Source: UBA7960 sp964348755
Lineage (GTDB): Bacteria; Bacteroidota; Bacteroidia; Bacteroidales; UBA7960
DNA: 64,000 bases
Assembly (NCBI GenBank): GCA_964348755.1
Contig: CAYGDW010000001.1
Location: forward strand, 1 to 64,000
Direction of reading: 5' to 3'
The notes beneath the pieces were generated by a model. The model was given only the letters and a program-made list of their open reading frames with translations, was not told the origin of the DNA and made no database searches. Every line of letters begins with the position of its first letter. The stretch's first letter is position 1. This document shows, one piece after another, positions 26,484 to 35,377 of the stretch. The translations under genes and the position numbers were made by a program.

Positions 26484-26975
26484 ATGAAAGGGAGCCCCGT
26501 TTCAGCCACACAAAATATGGTTTACTTTGAGCTTCTGGAAAAAGGTAAACGCTTTTGCGCTTATCGCGACAGGTGCAAAGCCGAAGTTGCCCAAAAACTG
26601 CTGCCCCTGGGGGCAACGGGCCAATTACTCGAAAAAGTGATTAACGCCCTCATTGAGGAAGGTTTTATTGACGAGAAACGGTTTTCGGAAGCATTTGCCC
26701 GCGGAAAATTTGAATACAACCAATGGGGAAGATTGCGAATAAAACAAGAATTAATTTTAAAAAAAATACCTGAAGAACTGATTGATCCTGCCCTTAACCA
26801 AATTGACCAAAACCAATACCAGCTTCTGCTCGAGAAAATTGCAACGAAAAAACTGCAAAGCCTGAAGGGGAGGGATGAGTTTACCGCCAGGGGAAAAACT
26901 GCCGGATTTTGCATAAATAAAGGCTTTGAACCCGACCTGGTTTGGAAAACGGTTAACAAGATAAATTTCAAATAA
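26484..26975 (+). CDS. recX: Regulatory protein RecX
   Basis: RecX modulates RecA filament growth. The 163-residue product has the repeated three-helix modules of the family: the first around CAYRDRCKAEV (about 30-40), then LIEEGFIDEKRFSEAFARGKFEYNQWGR split across residues 58-85 with the hallmark FIDE-RF, and GRLRIKQELILKKIPEELI. The ATG at 26484 is preferred because earlier in-frame codons lie in the rng terminator and upstream of a promoter match. recA is not nearby. It is 14 bases before prfB. Confidence 0.88.
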   Translation: MKGSPVSATQNMVYFELLEKGKRFCAYRDRCKAEVAQKLLPLGATGQLLEKVINALIEEGFIDEKRFSEAFARGKFEYNQWGRLRIKQELILKKIPEELIDPALNQIDQNQYQLLLEKIATKKLQSLKGRDEFTARGKTAGFCINKGFEPDLVWKTVNKINFK

Positions 26976-26989
26976 ATAAAAATTACTCA

Positions 26990-28079
26990 ATGATTTACTC
27001 AGAAAACATAAAGGAGCTCGACAAAAGGCTTGAAGCCTTAAGGAGGTTTCTTTGACATTGAAGGCAAAATTAACCAGATAAGCCAGCTTCAGGCCAAAAG
27101 CGAGGCATCAGGCTTTTGGGACGATCCGAAAGGGGCCGAAGGAGTGCTAAGGCAAATTAGCGAACTAAAGAAATGGGTTTTGGCATTTGAAAAAGCCTTG
27201 CAGGAAACTGACGACCTGAAAGTTCTTTTTGATTTTTTTGAAGCAGGCGAAGCCACCGAGGCCGAACTCAACAAGCAACATGAAGCAGTACAAAAGGCTG
27301 TTGAAGGGCTCGAATTCAAAAAAATGCTTAGTAAAGAGGAAGACCGCTTAAGCGCTATTGTAAACATTAACTCAGGAGCAGGAGGCACCGAAAGCCAGGA
27401 CTGGGCAGAAATGCTTATGCGTATGTATTTGCGTTGGGGCGAAAGAAACAATTACAAATCGAAGGTTCTTGACATTCAGGAAGGCGATGGTGCTGGCATA
27501 AAAAGCGCTTCAATAGAAGTTGAAGGTGAGTTTGCCTTTGGATACCTGAAAGGAGAAAGCGGAGTGCATCGACTTGTAAGGCTCTCGCCCTTCGACTCAA
27601 ACAACCGAAGACACACCTCCTTTGCTTCGGTTTATGCTTATCCAGTAATTGACGACAAAATTGAAATAGAAATAAACCCTGCCGACCTGAGCTGGGACAC
27701 CTTCCGCTCGAGTGGGCCGGGCGGGCAAAACGTTAACAAGGTTGAAACGGCCGTAAGACTTTACCATGCCCCGTCGGGTATTGTGGTAGAATGCCAGGAA
27801 ACACGCTCGCAGGGGCAAAACCGCGAAAAAGCCATTACCATGCTCAAATCGCAACTCTACGAAATTGAACTTCGCAAAAAGCGCGAAAAACTTGAAGCCC
27901 TCGAAAGCACAAAAAAAAAAATAGAATGGGGGTCGCAAATCAGAAATTACGTCTTTCACCCTTACAAACTTGTAAAAGACCTCAGAACAGGCATAGAAAC
28001 ATCGAATGTTCAACTGGTAATGGACGGCGAAATTGATGAATTTATAAAGGCTTACCTCATTGAGTTTGGCGAATCGTAG
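26990..28079 (+). CDS. prfB: Peptide chain release factor 2, with programmed +1 frameshift
   Basis: RF2 releases proteins at UGA and UAA. The first 21 codons start at ATG 26990 and stop at an in-frame TGA (27053-27055). The context AGGAGG-TTT-CTT-TGA-C is the classic autoregulatory site where ribosomes slip +1 on CTT when RF2 is scarce. Translation then continues from GAC at 27054 to TAG at 28079, giving 362 residues. The downstream part carries the RF2 anticodon-like tripeptide SPF (about 199-201) and the catalytic GGQ (about 244-246). Calling only the frame that opens at 27144 would lose the N-terminal domain. Confidence 0.95.
27041..27056 (+). promoter_or_regulatory. RF2 programmed frameshift site
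   Basis: This holds an internal Shine-Dalgarno AGGAGG (27041-27046), TTT spacer, slippery CTT and the in-frame stop TGA followed by C. It is a feedback sensor of RF2 level in E. coli and widely conserved. Its SD-like part is intact here despite the phylum's weak use of SD sequences in initiation. Confidence 0.93.
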
Positions 28080-28442
28080 CCAGCCGGGCAAGGAATTCAA
28101 AAAAAAGATGCTATTGTAAACCTTACAACTAAAATTAATGGCAAGACAATCATTTCCAGGCCATTGTATGTATTTTTGTTAAACAAACATTTGATAATCA
28201 AACCATTACCGGCCATCTATAAAGGATAAAAAACTAAATTTATCCTATCCATTTTCCTGTCAAACAGTTAAGTTTGGTCGGTTAATAACTTTCGCCCTTT
28301 GTTGATAACCTACCATTAGGGCAAATGATTTTGTTTTTTATCTTCGCCCATGAATCGCCCCTGAAATGCAAACCTTAAGCATGCTTTTTCAATAATAGCA
28401 GAGGGCGTTTAATTCGCAAACCACTAAAAACCAATACGTGTA
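28080..28442. other. Intergenic region upstream of nrdJ
   Basis: This 363-base stretch has no supportable gene. A near-consensus -7 TATCTTCG lies at 28339-28346, about 95 bases before the nrdJ ATG. I do not see the conserved core of a cobalamin riboswitch, which might have been expected before a B12-dependent enzyme. Confidence 0.5.
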
Positions 28443-31112
28443 ATGGATAATAAGCCTGCATTTGCAGATGCACAGAGCAAGGTAGGACAACAAAAGGAGG
28501 GTCAGAACCTATACAACCTGGTGCTTGATCAGCGAAACCGGCCTGAGGTTGCAGCCGATGAGCCAAAGGAACAAGTACCTTCGGGACTTCCTTTAAAGAA
28601 ATTTTCGTTTGAAGAGGCTCTCAGGAAAACCGGAGAATATTTTAAGGGCGACAACCTGGCGGCTGGCGTATGGGTAAACAAGTATGCCCTTAAAGACTCA
28701 GATGGTAACCTTTACGAGCTTTCGCCAGAGGATATGCATTGGCGAATTGCCCATGAAATTGCGCGGGTTGAAAAAAATTATCCCAACCCCTTAGATGCTT
28801 CAACCATATTTCAGGTATTGGATCGCTTCAAATATATTGTTCCCCAGGGAAGCCCCATGGCAGGTATAGGCAACCCTTTTCAGATTGGGTCATTATCAAA
28901 TTGTTTTGTAATAGGCAACAAGGGCGATGCCGACTCGTATGGAGGCATTATGAAGGTTGACGAAGAACAGGTTCAGCTAATGAAACGCCGTGGCGGTGTT
29001 GGCCACGACCTTTCGCACATTAGGCCCAAGGGCAGCCCAGTAAAGAATAGCGCGCTTACCTCAACAGGCCTGGTACCATTTATGGAGCGCTATTCAAACT
29101 CGACCCGCGAAGTGGCTCAGGATGGCCGCCGAGGTGCCCTAATGCTAACTGTTTCGGTTAAACACCCCGACGCCGAAAGTTTTATAGATGCCAAACTTGA
29201 GCAAGGAAAAGTAACCGGAGCAAATGTTTCAGTAAAAATTACCGACGAGTTTATGCGGGCGGTAGTAAACAAGAAAGATTTTGTACAACAATACCCCATC
29301 AATGCACAAGAACCAAAGTATATTAAAAAGATTAACGCTGACCAGCTCTGGAAAAAAATTGTTTACAATGCATGGAAATCGGCCGAGCCAGGAATCCTTT
29401 TCTGGGACACCATTATTAACGAATCGGTACCCGATTGCTATGCCGATTTAGGTTTTAGCACCGTTTCGACCAACCCTTGTGGAGAAATACCCCTTTGCCC
29501 TTACGATAGCTGCCGTCTTTTGGCAATAAACCTTTACAGCTATGTAAAAAGCCCATTTACCAGCAAAGGAAACTTCGACTATGCCCTGTTTAAAAAGCAC
29601 GTGGGACTGGCTCAGAGAATCATGGATGATATTATTGACCTTGAGCTGGAAAAGATTGACCGGATTTTAGAAAAAATTAATGCAGACCCTGAGCTGGAGG
29701 ATGTAAAACAGGTTGAACGGGAGTTGTGGCTCAAGATTCGCCAAAAATGCATCGAAGGCCGCCGCACTGGTATAGGAATAACCGCTGAAGGCGATATGCT
29801 TGCCGCCCTGGGCTATAGGTATGGCACCGATGAGGCCACCGATTTTTCGGTAAATGTGCATAAAACCCTTGCACTGGCCGCCTACCGTTCGTCGGTAGAG
29901 CTGGCAGCCGAAAGGGGGGCTTTCAAGATTTATGATGCCAAAAAGGAGGAAAACAACCCCTTTGTCATGCGGCTAAAGGAGGCTGATGCCGACTTGTACG
30001 AGAGCATGGTAAAGCACGGCCGCCGAAATATAGCCCTACTCACAGTAGCTCCTACAGGTAGCGTTTCTTTGCTCACACAAACGACCTCGGGCATTGAACC
30101 TGTTTTTATGGTTGCATACAAGCGCAGGCGAAAGGTTAACCCAAATGACAAAAACGTAAGGGTAGATTTTGTTGACGAAATTGGCGACCACTGGGAGGAG
30201 TACAATGTTTTTCATCACAAGTTTATTGATTGGATGAGGGCCAATGGCCACGATGAAGAACAGCTGACCCATATGAAAGAAAATGAACTTCAGGATGTAA
30301 TCCGCAAGTCGCCATTTTACAAGGCCACCGCCAACGATGTTGACTGGGTGGCAAAGGTAAAAATGCAGGGTGCTGTGCAGAAATGGGTCGATCATTCAAT
30401 TAGCGTAACGGTAAATGTGCCAAATGAAGCCACCGAAGAACTTGTTGGAAAAATATATCTTACTGGTTGGCAGAGTGGCTGCAAAGGCATTACCGTTTAT
30501 CGCGATGGAAGTAGGGCTGGGGTGCTTGTAAAAGACTCGAAAAAGGATGACCAGGTTGAGTTTAAGGAAACCAATGCCCCCAAACGCCCTAAGGTTCTTG
30601 AATGCGAAATAGTTCGGTTCAACAACAACTCAGAAAAATGGATTGCCGTGGTAGGTCTTTTGCACGAACGCCCCTATGAGATTTTTACCGGCAAGGCCGA
30701 AGGGTTTTACCTCCCATTATACGTCGATAGGGGCTGGGTAATCAAAAACCGAAACGAAAAGGACGAAAAACGATATGACTTCCAGTTTCTTGACAAGGAC
30801 GGATACAAGGTAACCATCGAGGGGCTCTCGCGCTCATTTCACAAGGAGTTCTGGAACTATGCAAAACTTATTTCGGGCATTCTGCGACATGGCATGCCAC
30901 TACCTTCGGTAGTAGATGTAATTGAAGACCTGAGCCTGGACAGCGACCAATTGCACACCTGGAAAAACGGAGTGGTTCGCGCCCTGAAAAAGTTCATTGC
31001 CGATGGAACAAAAGCCCACGGAAAGGTTTGCAGCAGTTGTAAACAACACAGCGTAATTTATCAGGAAGGTTGCCTTACCTGCACCACCTGCGGCGAAAGC
31101 AAATGCGGGTAG
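28443..31112 (+). CDS. nrdJ: Adenosylcobalamin-dependent (class II) ribonucleotide reductase
   Basis: NrdJ reduces ribonucleotides to deoxyribonucleotides using a B12-generated radical, with or without oxygen. The 889-residue product has the ten-stranded barrel core: SLSNCFVIG (first redox cysteine, about 155-163), RRGGVGHDLS, the substrate-site motif NPCGEIPLC (about 347-355) with the Asn-Cys-Glu set, and the APTGSVSLL loop (about 535). The C-terminus carries several CxxC pairs (SCKQ, TCTTCGESKCG) that likely act as the swinging redox tail or a zinc ribbon. No ATP-cone is recognisable at the N-terminus, and no nrdR, nrdA or nrdD is in the window. Confidence 0.93.
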   Translation: MDNKPAFADAQSKVGQQKEGQNLYNLVLDQRNRPEVAADEPKEQVPSGLPLKKFSFEEALRKTGEYFKGDNLAAGVWVNKYALKDSDGNLYELSPEDMHWRIAHEIARVEKNYPNPLDASTIFQVLDRFKYIVPQGSPMAGIGNPFQIGSLSNCFVIGNKGDADSYGGIMKVDEEQVQLMKRRGGVGHDLSHIRPKGSPVKNSALTSTGLVPFMERYSNSTREVAQDGRRGALMLTVSVKHPDAESFIDAKLEQGKVTGANVSVKITDEFMRAVVNKKDFVQQYPINAQEPKYIKKINADQLWKKIVYNAWKSAEPGILFWDTIINESVPDCYADLGFSTVSTNPCGEIPLCPYDSCRLLAINLYSYVKSPFTSKGNFDYALFKKHVGLAQRIMDDIIDLELEKIDRILEKINADPELEDVKQVERELWLKIRQKCIEGRRTGIGITAEGDMLAALGYRYGTDEATDFSVNVHKTLALAAYRSSVELAAERGAFKIYDAKKEENNPFVMRLKEADADLYESMVKHGRRNIALLTVAPTGSVSLLTQTTSGIEPVFMVAYKRRRKVNPNDKNVRVDFVDEIGDHWEEYNVFHHKFIDWMRANGHDEEQLTHMKENELQDVIRKSPFYKATANDVDWVAKVKMQGAVQKWVDHSISVTVNVPNEATEELVGKIYLTGWQSGCKGITVYRDGSRAGVLVKDSKKDDQVEFKETNAPKRPKVLECEIVRFNNNSEKWIAVVGLLHERPYEIFTGKAEGFYLPLYVDRGWVIKNRNEKDEKRYDFQFLDKDGYKVTIEGLSRSFHKEFWNYAKLISGILRHGMPLPSVVDVIEDLSLDSDQLHTWKNGVVRALKKFIADGTKAHGKVCSSCKQHSVIYQEGCLTCTTCGESKCG

Positions 31113-31135
31113 GCTATTAACCCCTGTTAGCCCCC

Positions 31136-31176
31136 AAAAACCCCCGATTTGCCAAATGGGCAAATCGGGGGTTTTT
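31136..31176. terminator. Strong bidirectional terminator after nrdJ
   Basis: The arms 31136-31153 and 31159-31176 are perfectly complementary over 18 bases, including the A/T ends, around a five-base loop. Confidence 0.9.
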
Positions 31177-31240
31177 ACAATTTATGATGATTTGGCAGAA
31201 GTTTACTGTAAACAATTATTTTGCAAATAAAAACCAAACA

Positions 31241-31268
31241 AAAAAAGCCCGAAAATAACACGGGCTTT
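31241..31268 (-). terminator. Terminator of abgT
   Basis: AAAGCCCG (31244-31251) and CGGGCTTT (31261-31268) form a stem with a nine-base loop. On the minus strand it is followed by T-residues. It ends the leftward abgT transcript. Confidence 0.75.
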
Positions 31269-31286
31269 AATTTTATCAGCAAAATA

Positions 31287-32861
31287 TTATTGAATAAAAA
31301 TCCCTTCTCCTACCCCTATGGGCAACTGAAGCCAATACCACACGAAAAGTAAAGCAACCCAGGATACCAGCAAAATTGCGGCATAAGGTAAAAGCAAGCT
31401 AACCACCGTGCCAATACCAATGTTTTTGTTGTATTTGTGAATCCAGCCGAGCAGCAGCGGGAAATACACATAGAGGGGAGAAATGCTGTTGGTTATGGAG
31501 TCGCCAATACGATAAAGCAGCTGCACAAAAGCCGGACTGTAATTGAGCTGATATAGCATGGGAATAAATACCGGAGAAAAAATGGCCCATTTTGCAGATC
31601 CGCTTCCCATAAAAATATTGATAAAAGCCACAAGCAAAATAAAAAGCACAAACAACAGCGGTCCGGTTATACCGGTGGCTTTAAGAAGCTCGGCTCCGTT
31701 TATTGCAATGATTTTATCGAGGTTTGACCAAATAAAAAGATTGATAAACTGGGCAACTACCAACATAAGCACAATATAGCCCGAAAGCTCTTTCATGCCA
31801 TGTTCCATGTGTTTTATAACATCATTTGGCTTAGTGATGGTTCCGGTGGCTTTCCCATAAAAATAGCCAGGTATTGCAAACATAAAGAAAAGAATGGGTA
31901 CCAGTCCTCTCAAAAACGGTGAGGGTACCAAGCCACCAGCTTCATTGCGCAAAGGGGCTCCGGGCGGCACCACCACCAGAAGAACCAAAATGGCATATAC
32001 AATGAAAGCAATTCCGGCATGTTTCAGCCCTTTTCTTTCGGAAACTGTTAGTCCGGGTCTTTCGGCAGTAACCGGAGTATCGTTCAGAATGGCAAATTTG
32101 CTACAGCTTGGTATCGTGTATTTTTTTGCAACAAACGCACCAACAAGGCCAATCATAAAGGTAGAGGCAATCATAAAATACCAGTTTGCTGTAGCGCTAA
32201 CTTCGAGCCCCTCGCCAAGGCTTTTTGTTATTTCAGTGCTAATGCCTGCAAGCAGCACGTCTGTCCCTGCAATAAAAAAGTTGGCGGTAAACCCTGCAGT
32301 AGCCCCTGCATATCCGGCTATAAGCCCTGCAATAGGGTTTAGGCCCATTTGGGTAAATATAAGTGCGGCTATTGGTGGCACTATTACCACTCCGGCATCT
32401 GAGCCAATGTTTCCGCAGGCTCCGATGATAAAAATTACCGGCAATACAACAGGTCTTGGCACCGAAAAGGCAATAGTGCGCATTACCACTGGCAGCAATC
32501 CGCTGCGCTCGGCAATCGAAACCCCCATAATCATTACAAGCACAAGGCCAAATGGGGCAAAGGAGGCAAAATTGCTAACCATATTTTCTACAAATCGTCT
32601 CAGCCCATCGCCCGAAACAAGATTCTGAGCCTCTACCAGTACGCCGGTGCCGGGGTCTTCGGCACTCAATCCGGCCCAAGCGGAAACAGCACTTACTGCT
32701 ATAATAAAAATACATATCCACACAAACATCCAAAAAGGATGTGGCAGTTTATTGCCCATTACTTCTATCCAGCGAAGAATGCCCTTAGAGGCCGTTTCGT
32801 GGCCAGCTCCCTGGGCAGTTTCTGTATTAGGCTGTTTGCTTTTATTTTTGTCTTCTGCCAT
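31287..32861 (-). CDS. abgT: AbgT family transporter
   Basis: The AbgT family is known from E. coli p-aminobenzoyl-glutamate import, and some members export sulfonamides and p-aminobenzoate. The 524-residue product has about eleven to thirteen helices. It shows the family landmarks GACGNIGSDAGVVIVPP (about 145-161), GLIAGYAGATAGFTANFF (about 178-195) with the repeated hairpin-like segments, and FMGSGSAKWAIFSPVFIPM near residue 432. No folate-related or peptidase gene is adjacent, so the substrate is open. It is a single gene between two terminators. Confidence 0.93.
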   Translation of the reverse strand: MAEDKNKSKQPNTETAQGAGHETASKGILRWIEVMGNKLPHPFWMFVWICIFIIAVSAVSAWAGLSAEDPGTGVLVEAQNLVSGDGLRRFVENMVSNFASFAPFGLVLVMIMGVSIAERSGLLPVVMRTIAFSVPRPVVLPVIFIIGACGNIGSDAGVVIVPPIAALIFTQMGLNPIAGLIAGYAGATAGFTANFFIAGTDVLLAGISTEITKSLGEGLEVSATANWYFMIASTFMIGLVGAFVAKKYTIPSCSKFAILNDTPVTAERPGLTVSERKGLKHAGIAFIVYAILVLLVVVPPGAPLRNEAGGLVPSPFLRGLVPILFFMFAIPGYFYGKATGTITKPNDVIKHMEHGMKELSGYIVLMLVVAQFINLFIWSNLDKIIAINGAELLKATGITGPLLFVLFILLVAFINIFMGSGSAKWAIFSPVFIPMLYQLNYSPAFVQLLYRIGDSITNSISPLYVYFPLLLGWIHKYNKNIGIGTVVSLLLPYAAILLVSWVALLFVWYWLQLPIGVGEGIFIQ

Positions 32862-32993
32862 CTATGCGAAAATAATATTGTTGAATGACCATTAGTATTG
32901 AACTTTATTGTATTTAAAATGCCATTTTAAGGTTCGGCAGGCAAAAAAAGGAAAGTTGGCGCAAGCCTGGCATGCTACCGGATTTTGCCAGAT

Positions 32994-33035
32994 AAGAAAA
33001 TCAAACCTGGCCTGAAAACCAGGTTTGATTTTCTT
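32994..33035 (-). terminator. Terminator of the EF-G2 gene
   Basis: This is a perfect 17-base inverted repeat, 32994-33010 with 33019-33035, around an eight-base loop. It lies just beyond the EF-G2 stop. Its outer seven base pairs are AAGAAAA/TTTTCTT, which supplies T-rich sequence on the exit side. Confidence 0.78.
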
Positions 33036-33050
33036 GCAAAAGAAAAACGG

Positions 33051-35186
33051 TTAATCTTCGTCTTTTTCATCTTCCTGGTACGCTTTGAGCAATGCTTCCT
33101 GTACATCCATAGGCACTTGCTGGTATTCGGCGAATTTCATGCCATAGGTGGCGCGGCCACTGGTAATTGAGCTAAGCGAGGTTGAATAGCGATTGAGTTC
33201 GGCCAAAGGAACTTTGGCTTTTATTTTCTGGTATTTCCCTTCGCTTTCCATCCCCATAATTATTGCACGGCGACCTTGTAGGTCGGTCATTACATCGCCC
33301 ATTTTTTCTTCGGGCACCATAACATCCACATCATAAATAGGCTCAAGAATTTTTGGGGCTGCATTTTTAAAGGCATCTTTAAAGGCGCTGCGGCCGGCAA
33401 GTTTAAACGAAATTTCGTTCGAGTCAACCGGGTGCATCTTGCCGTCATACACGTTTACTACAATGTCGCGGGCATACGAGCCAGTTAGGGGGCCTTCTTC
33501 CATTTTTTCCATTAGGCCCTTAAGAATAGCTGGCATAAAGCGGGTATCAATAGCTCCACCAACTATACAGTTGTGAAACATTAACACTCCGCCCCAGGGC
33601 AATTTGTGTTCTTCGCGTCCACGAATCGGGAATTCGTTCTGATCGGGCTTGCCTTCGAAATATGGCTCAATCATCATGTGTACCTCGCCAAACTGACCCG
33701 CTCCGCCCGATTGTTTTTTGTGGCGGTAGGTTGCCTTGGCGCTTTTGGTAATGGTTTCGCGATATGGAATTCTTGGGGCAATAAATTCGATTGCAACCTT
33801 GTTGAGGTTTTCAATCATCCATTTGGCTACGTTAAGGTGCATCTCGCCCTGTCCCGAAAGTATCAGCTGCCTAAGCTCTTTTGAGTGCTCATAAACAAGC
33901 GTAGGGTCTATGCTGTTCATTTCTTTCAGAATTCCGGAAAGTTTTTCTTCGTCGGCGGTGTTTTTAGCTTTAACTGCTAACCGAATTCTGGGCTCGGGGA
34001 AAACGATGGGGGGTATGGTGTCGTTTTGGTTTTTTGGCCCAACAAGGGTGTTGTTGGTGCGTGTATCTTTCAGTTTTATGGTGGCGGCAATGTCTCCAGG
34101 CATAACCTTTTCAATCTTTTGCCGGTTTTTGCCTGCAACGGCAAACAATTGCGATAGCCTTTCTTTTGAGCTGGTATTAACATTGATCATGTCAAAGGCT
34201 TCTGTTATTGAGCCATTATACACTTTAAAGAAAGATATTTCGCCAAGGTGAGGCTCAACGGCAGTTTTAAAAACGAACGCCACTGGTGCTGCACTTGGGT
34301 CAAAATTCATTTTTTTGCCATCGGTAGTATTTATTGCAGCCACCTGGTTAGGTGCCGGAAGGTTTTCGGCTACAAACTCCATAAAGCGGTTTACGCCCTG
34401 ATTGTGCTTTGTGCACGCGCAAAACACCGGAAACATTGTGCGAGTAGCAATGCCCAGGTTAATGCCTTTGGCCAGTTGATCTTCGGTAAGGGTACCGTTT
34501 TCGAAAAATGCTTCCATGAGGGCTTCGTCGCTCTCGGCGGCGGCTTCAATAATGGCATTGTGATAGACTTCGGCTTTGGCTAATTCTTCGGCAGGCAGCT
34601 CGCTAATGGTGGGTTTGCCTCCGCCAACCGAAAATTTGTAAAGTTTCATTTTCAACACGTCAACCACGCTATCGAAGCCATGACCTGCATTTATGGGATA
34701 CTGTGCCACTAGAACCTTGTCGCCGAAGTTGCTCTTGAGTTGCCTAAGGGTTTCATCAAAATTGGCCTTTTCGGCTTCTAATTGATTTACCAGAAATACT
34801 GCTGGCTTTTCGAGGTTTAAGATATGGCGCCAGGTAATTTCGGTTCCAACTTCAACCCCGTTTTGCGAGTTTACCACCATCACGGCGGTGTCGGCCACTT
34901 TAAGGGCAGCAATCACTTCGCCAATAAAATCGTCGAAGCCAGGGGTGTCAATGATATTGATTTTCTTTCCGGCAAATTCTGAATACAAAATTGTTGAAAA
35001 CACCGATGCCTGGCGCTCCAGTTCTATTTCGCGGTAGTCAGAAACCGAGCTCTTGTCGTCAACGGAGCCTCTTCGGTTAATGACCCCACCCTCTAAAAGC
35101 ATAGCTTCGACCAGGGTTGTTTTGCCGGTTTTGGCACCACCTATAATGGCAATGTTCTTGATTTCGTTAGTTTGATATACTTTCAT
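33051..35186 (-). CDS. EF-G paralogue (EF-G2-like) with degenerate GTPase motifs
   Basis: This 711-residue protein has all five EF-G domains, including domain IV with the tip-like segment HPVDSNEISFKLAGRSAF. In the G domain the P-loop is GGAKTGKT (16-23), switch I reads ERQASVF instead of ERGITI, and the G3 motif is DTPGFDD (80-86), so the catalytic histidine after the glycine is Phe84. G4 is NQLE (134-137) instead of NKxD. A Bacteroides paralogue, EF-G2, is reported to support translocation without GTP hydrolysis; this fits that description. It is not the main fusA, which would sit with the str operon elsewhere. Confidence 0.9.
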   Translation of the reverse strand: MKVYQTNEIKNIAIIGGAKTGKTTLVEAMLLEGGVINRRGSVDDKSSVSDYREIELERQASVFSTILYSEFAGKKINIIDTPGFDDFIGEVIAALKVADTAVMVVNSQNGVEVGTEITWRHILNLEKPAVFLVNQLEAEKANFDETLRQLKSNFGDKVLVAQYPINAGHGFDSVVDVLKMKLYKFSVGGGKPTISELPAEELAKAEVYHNAIIEAAAESDEALMEAFFENGTLTEDQLAKGINLGIATRTMFPVFCACTKHNQGVNRFMEFVAENLPAPNQVAAINTTDGKKMNFDPSAAPVAFVFKTAVEPHLGEISFFKVYNGSITEAFDMINVNTSSKERLSQLFAVAGKNRQKIEKVMPGDIAATIKLKDTRTNNTLVGPKNQNDTIPPIVFPEPRIRLAVKAKNTADEEKLSGILKEMNSIDPTLVYEHSKELRQLILSGQGEMHLNVAKWMIENLNKVAIEFIAPRIPYRETITKSAKATYRHKKQSGGAGQFGEVHMMIEPYFEGKPDQNEFPIRGREEHKLPWGGVLMFHNCIVGGAIDTRFMPAILKGLMEKMEEGPLTGSYARDIVVNVYDGKMHPVDSNEISFKLAGRSAFKDAFKNAAPKILEPIYDVDVMVPEEKMGDVMTDLQGRRAIIMGMESEGKYQKIKAKVPLAELNRYSTSLSSITSGRATYGMKFAEYQQVPMDVQEALLKAYQEDEKDED

Positions 35187-35377
35187 AACAGCATCAACAG
35201 GTTTAAACGTGTATAATGAATTTGATAATTATCTCAAAAAAAACTGCATTTCGCTTAAAAAAACTGAGGCATTAGGCCACTGACCAGCCTAATTGCAGCC
35301 CCGAAAAAAGTGGCTAAAGTTATTAAAAAACTGCGAAGACATGGCAACAATACTTCAAAATTTTGGAACAGAAAGCT

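Noticed and set aside
27144..28079. prfB as a shorter protein starting at 27144
   Set aside because: It would lack the N-terminal domain; the frameshift site and upstream start explain the full-length RF2.
28080..28442. Cobalamin riboswitch before nrdJ
   Set aside because: No B12-box-like core or the expected helices could be recognised by eye.
31894..32628. 244-codon frame on the plus strand opposite abgT
   Set aside because: It lies wholly inside abgT, has no family character, and is the antisense image of a hydrophobic protein.
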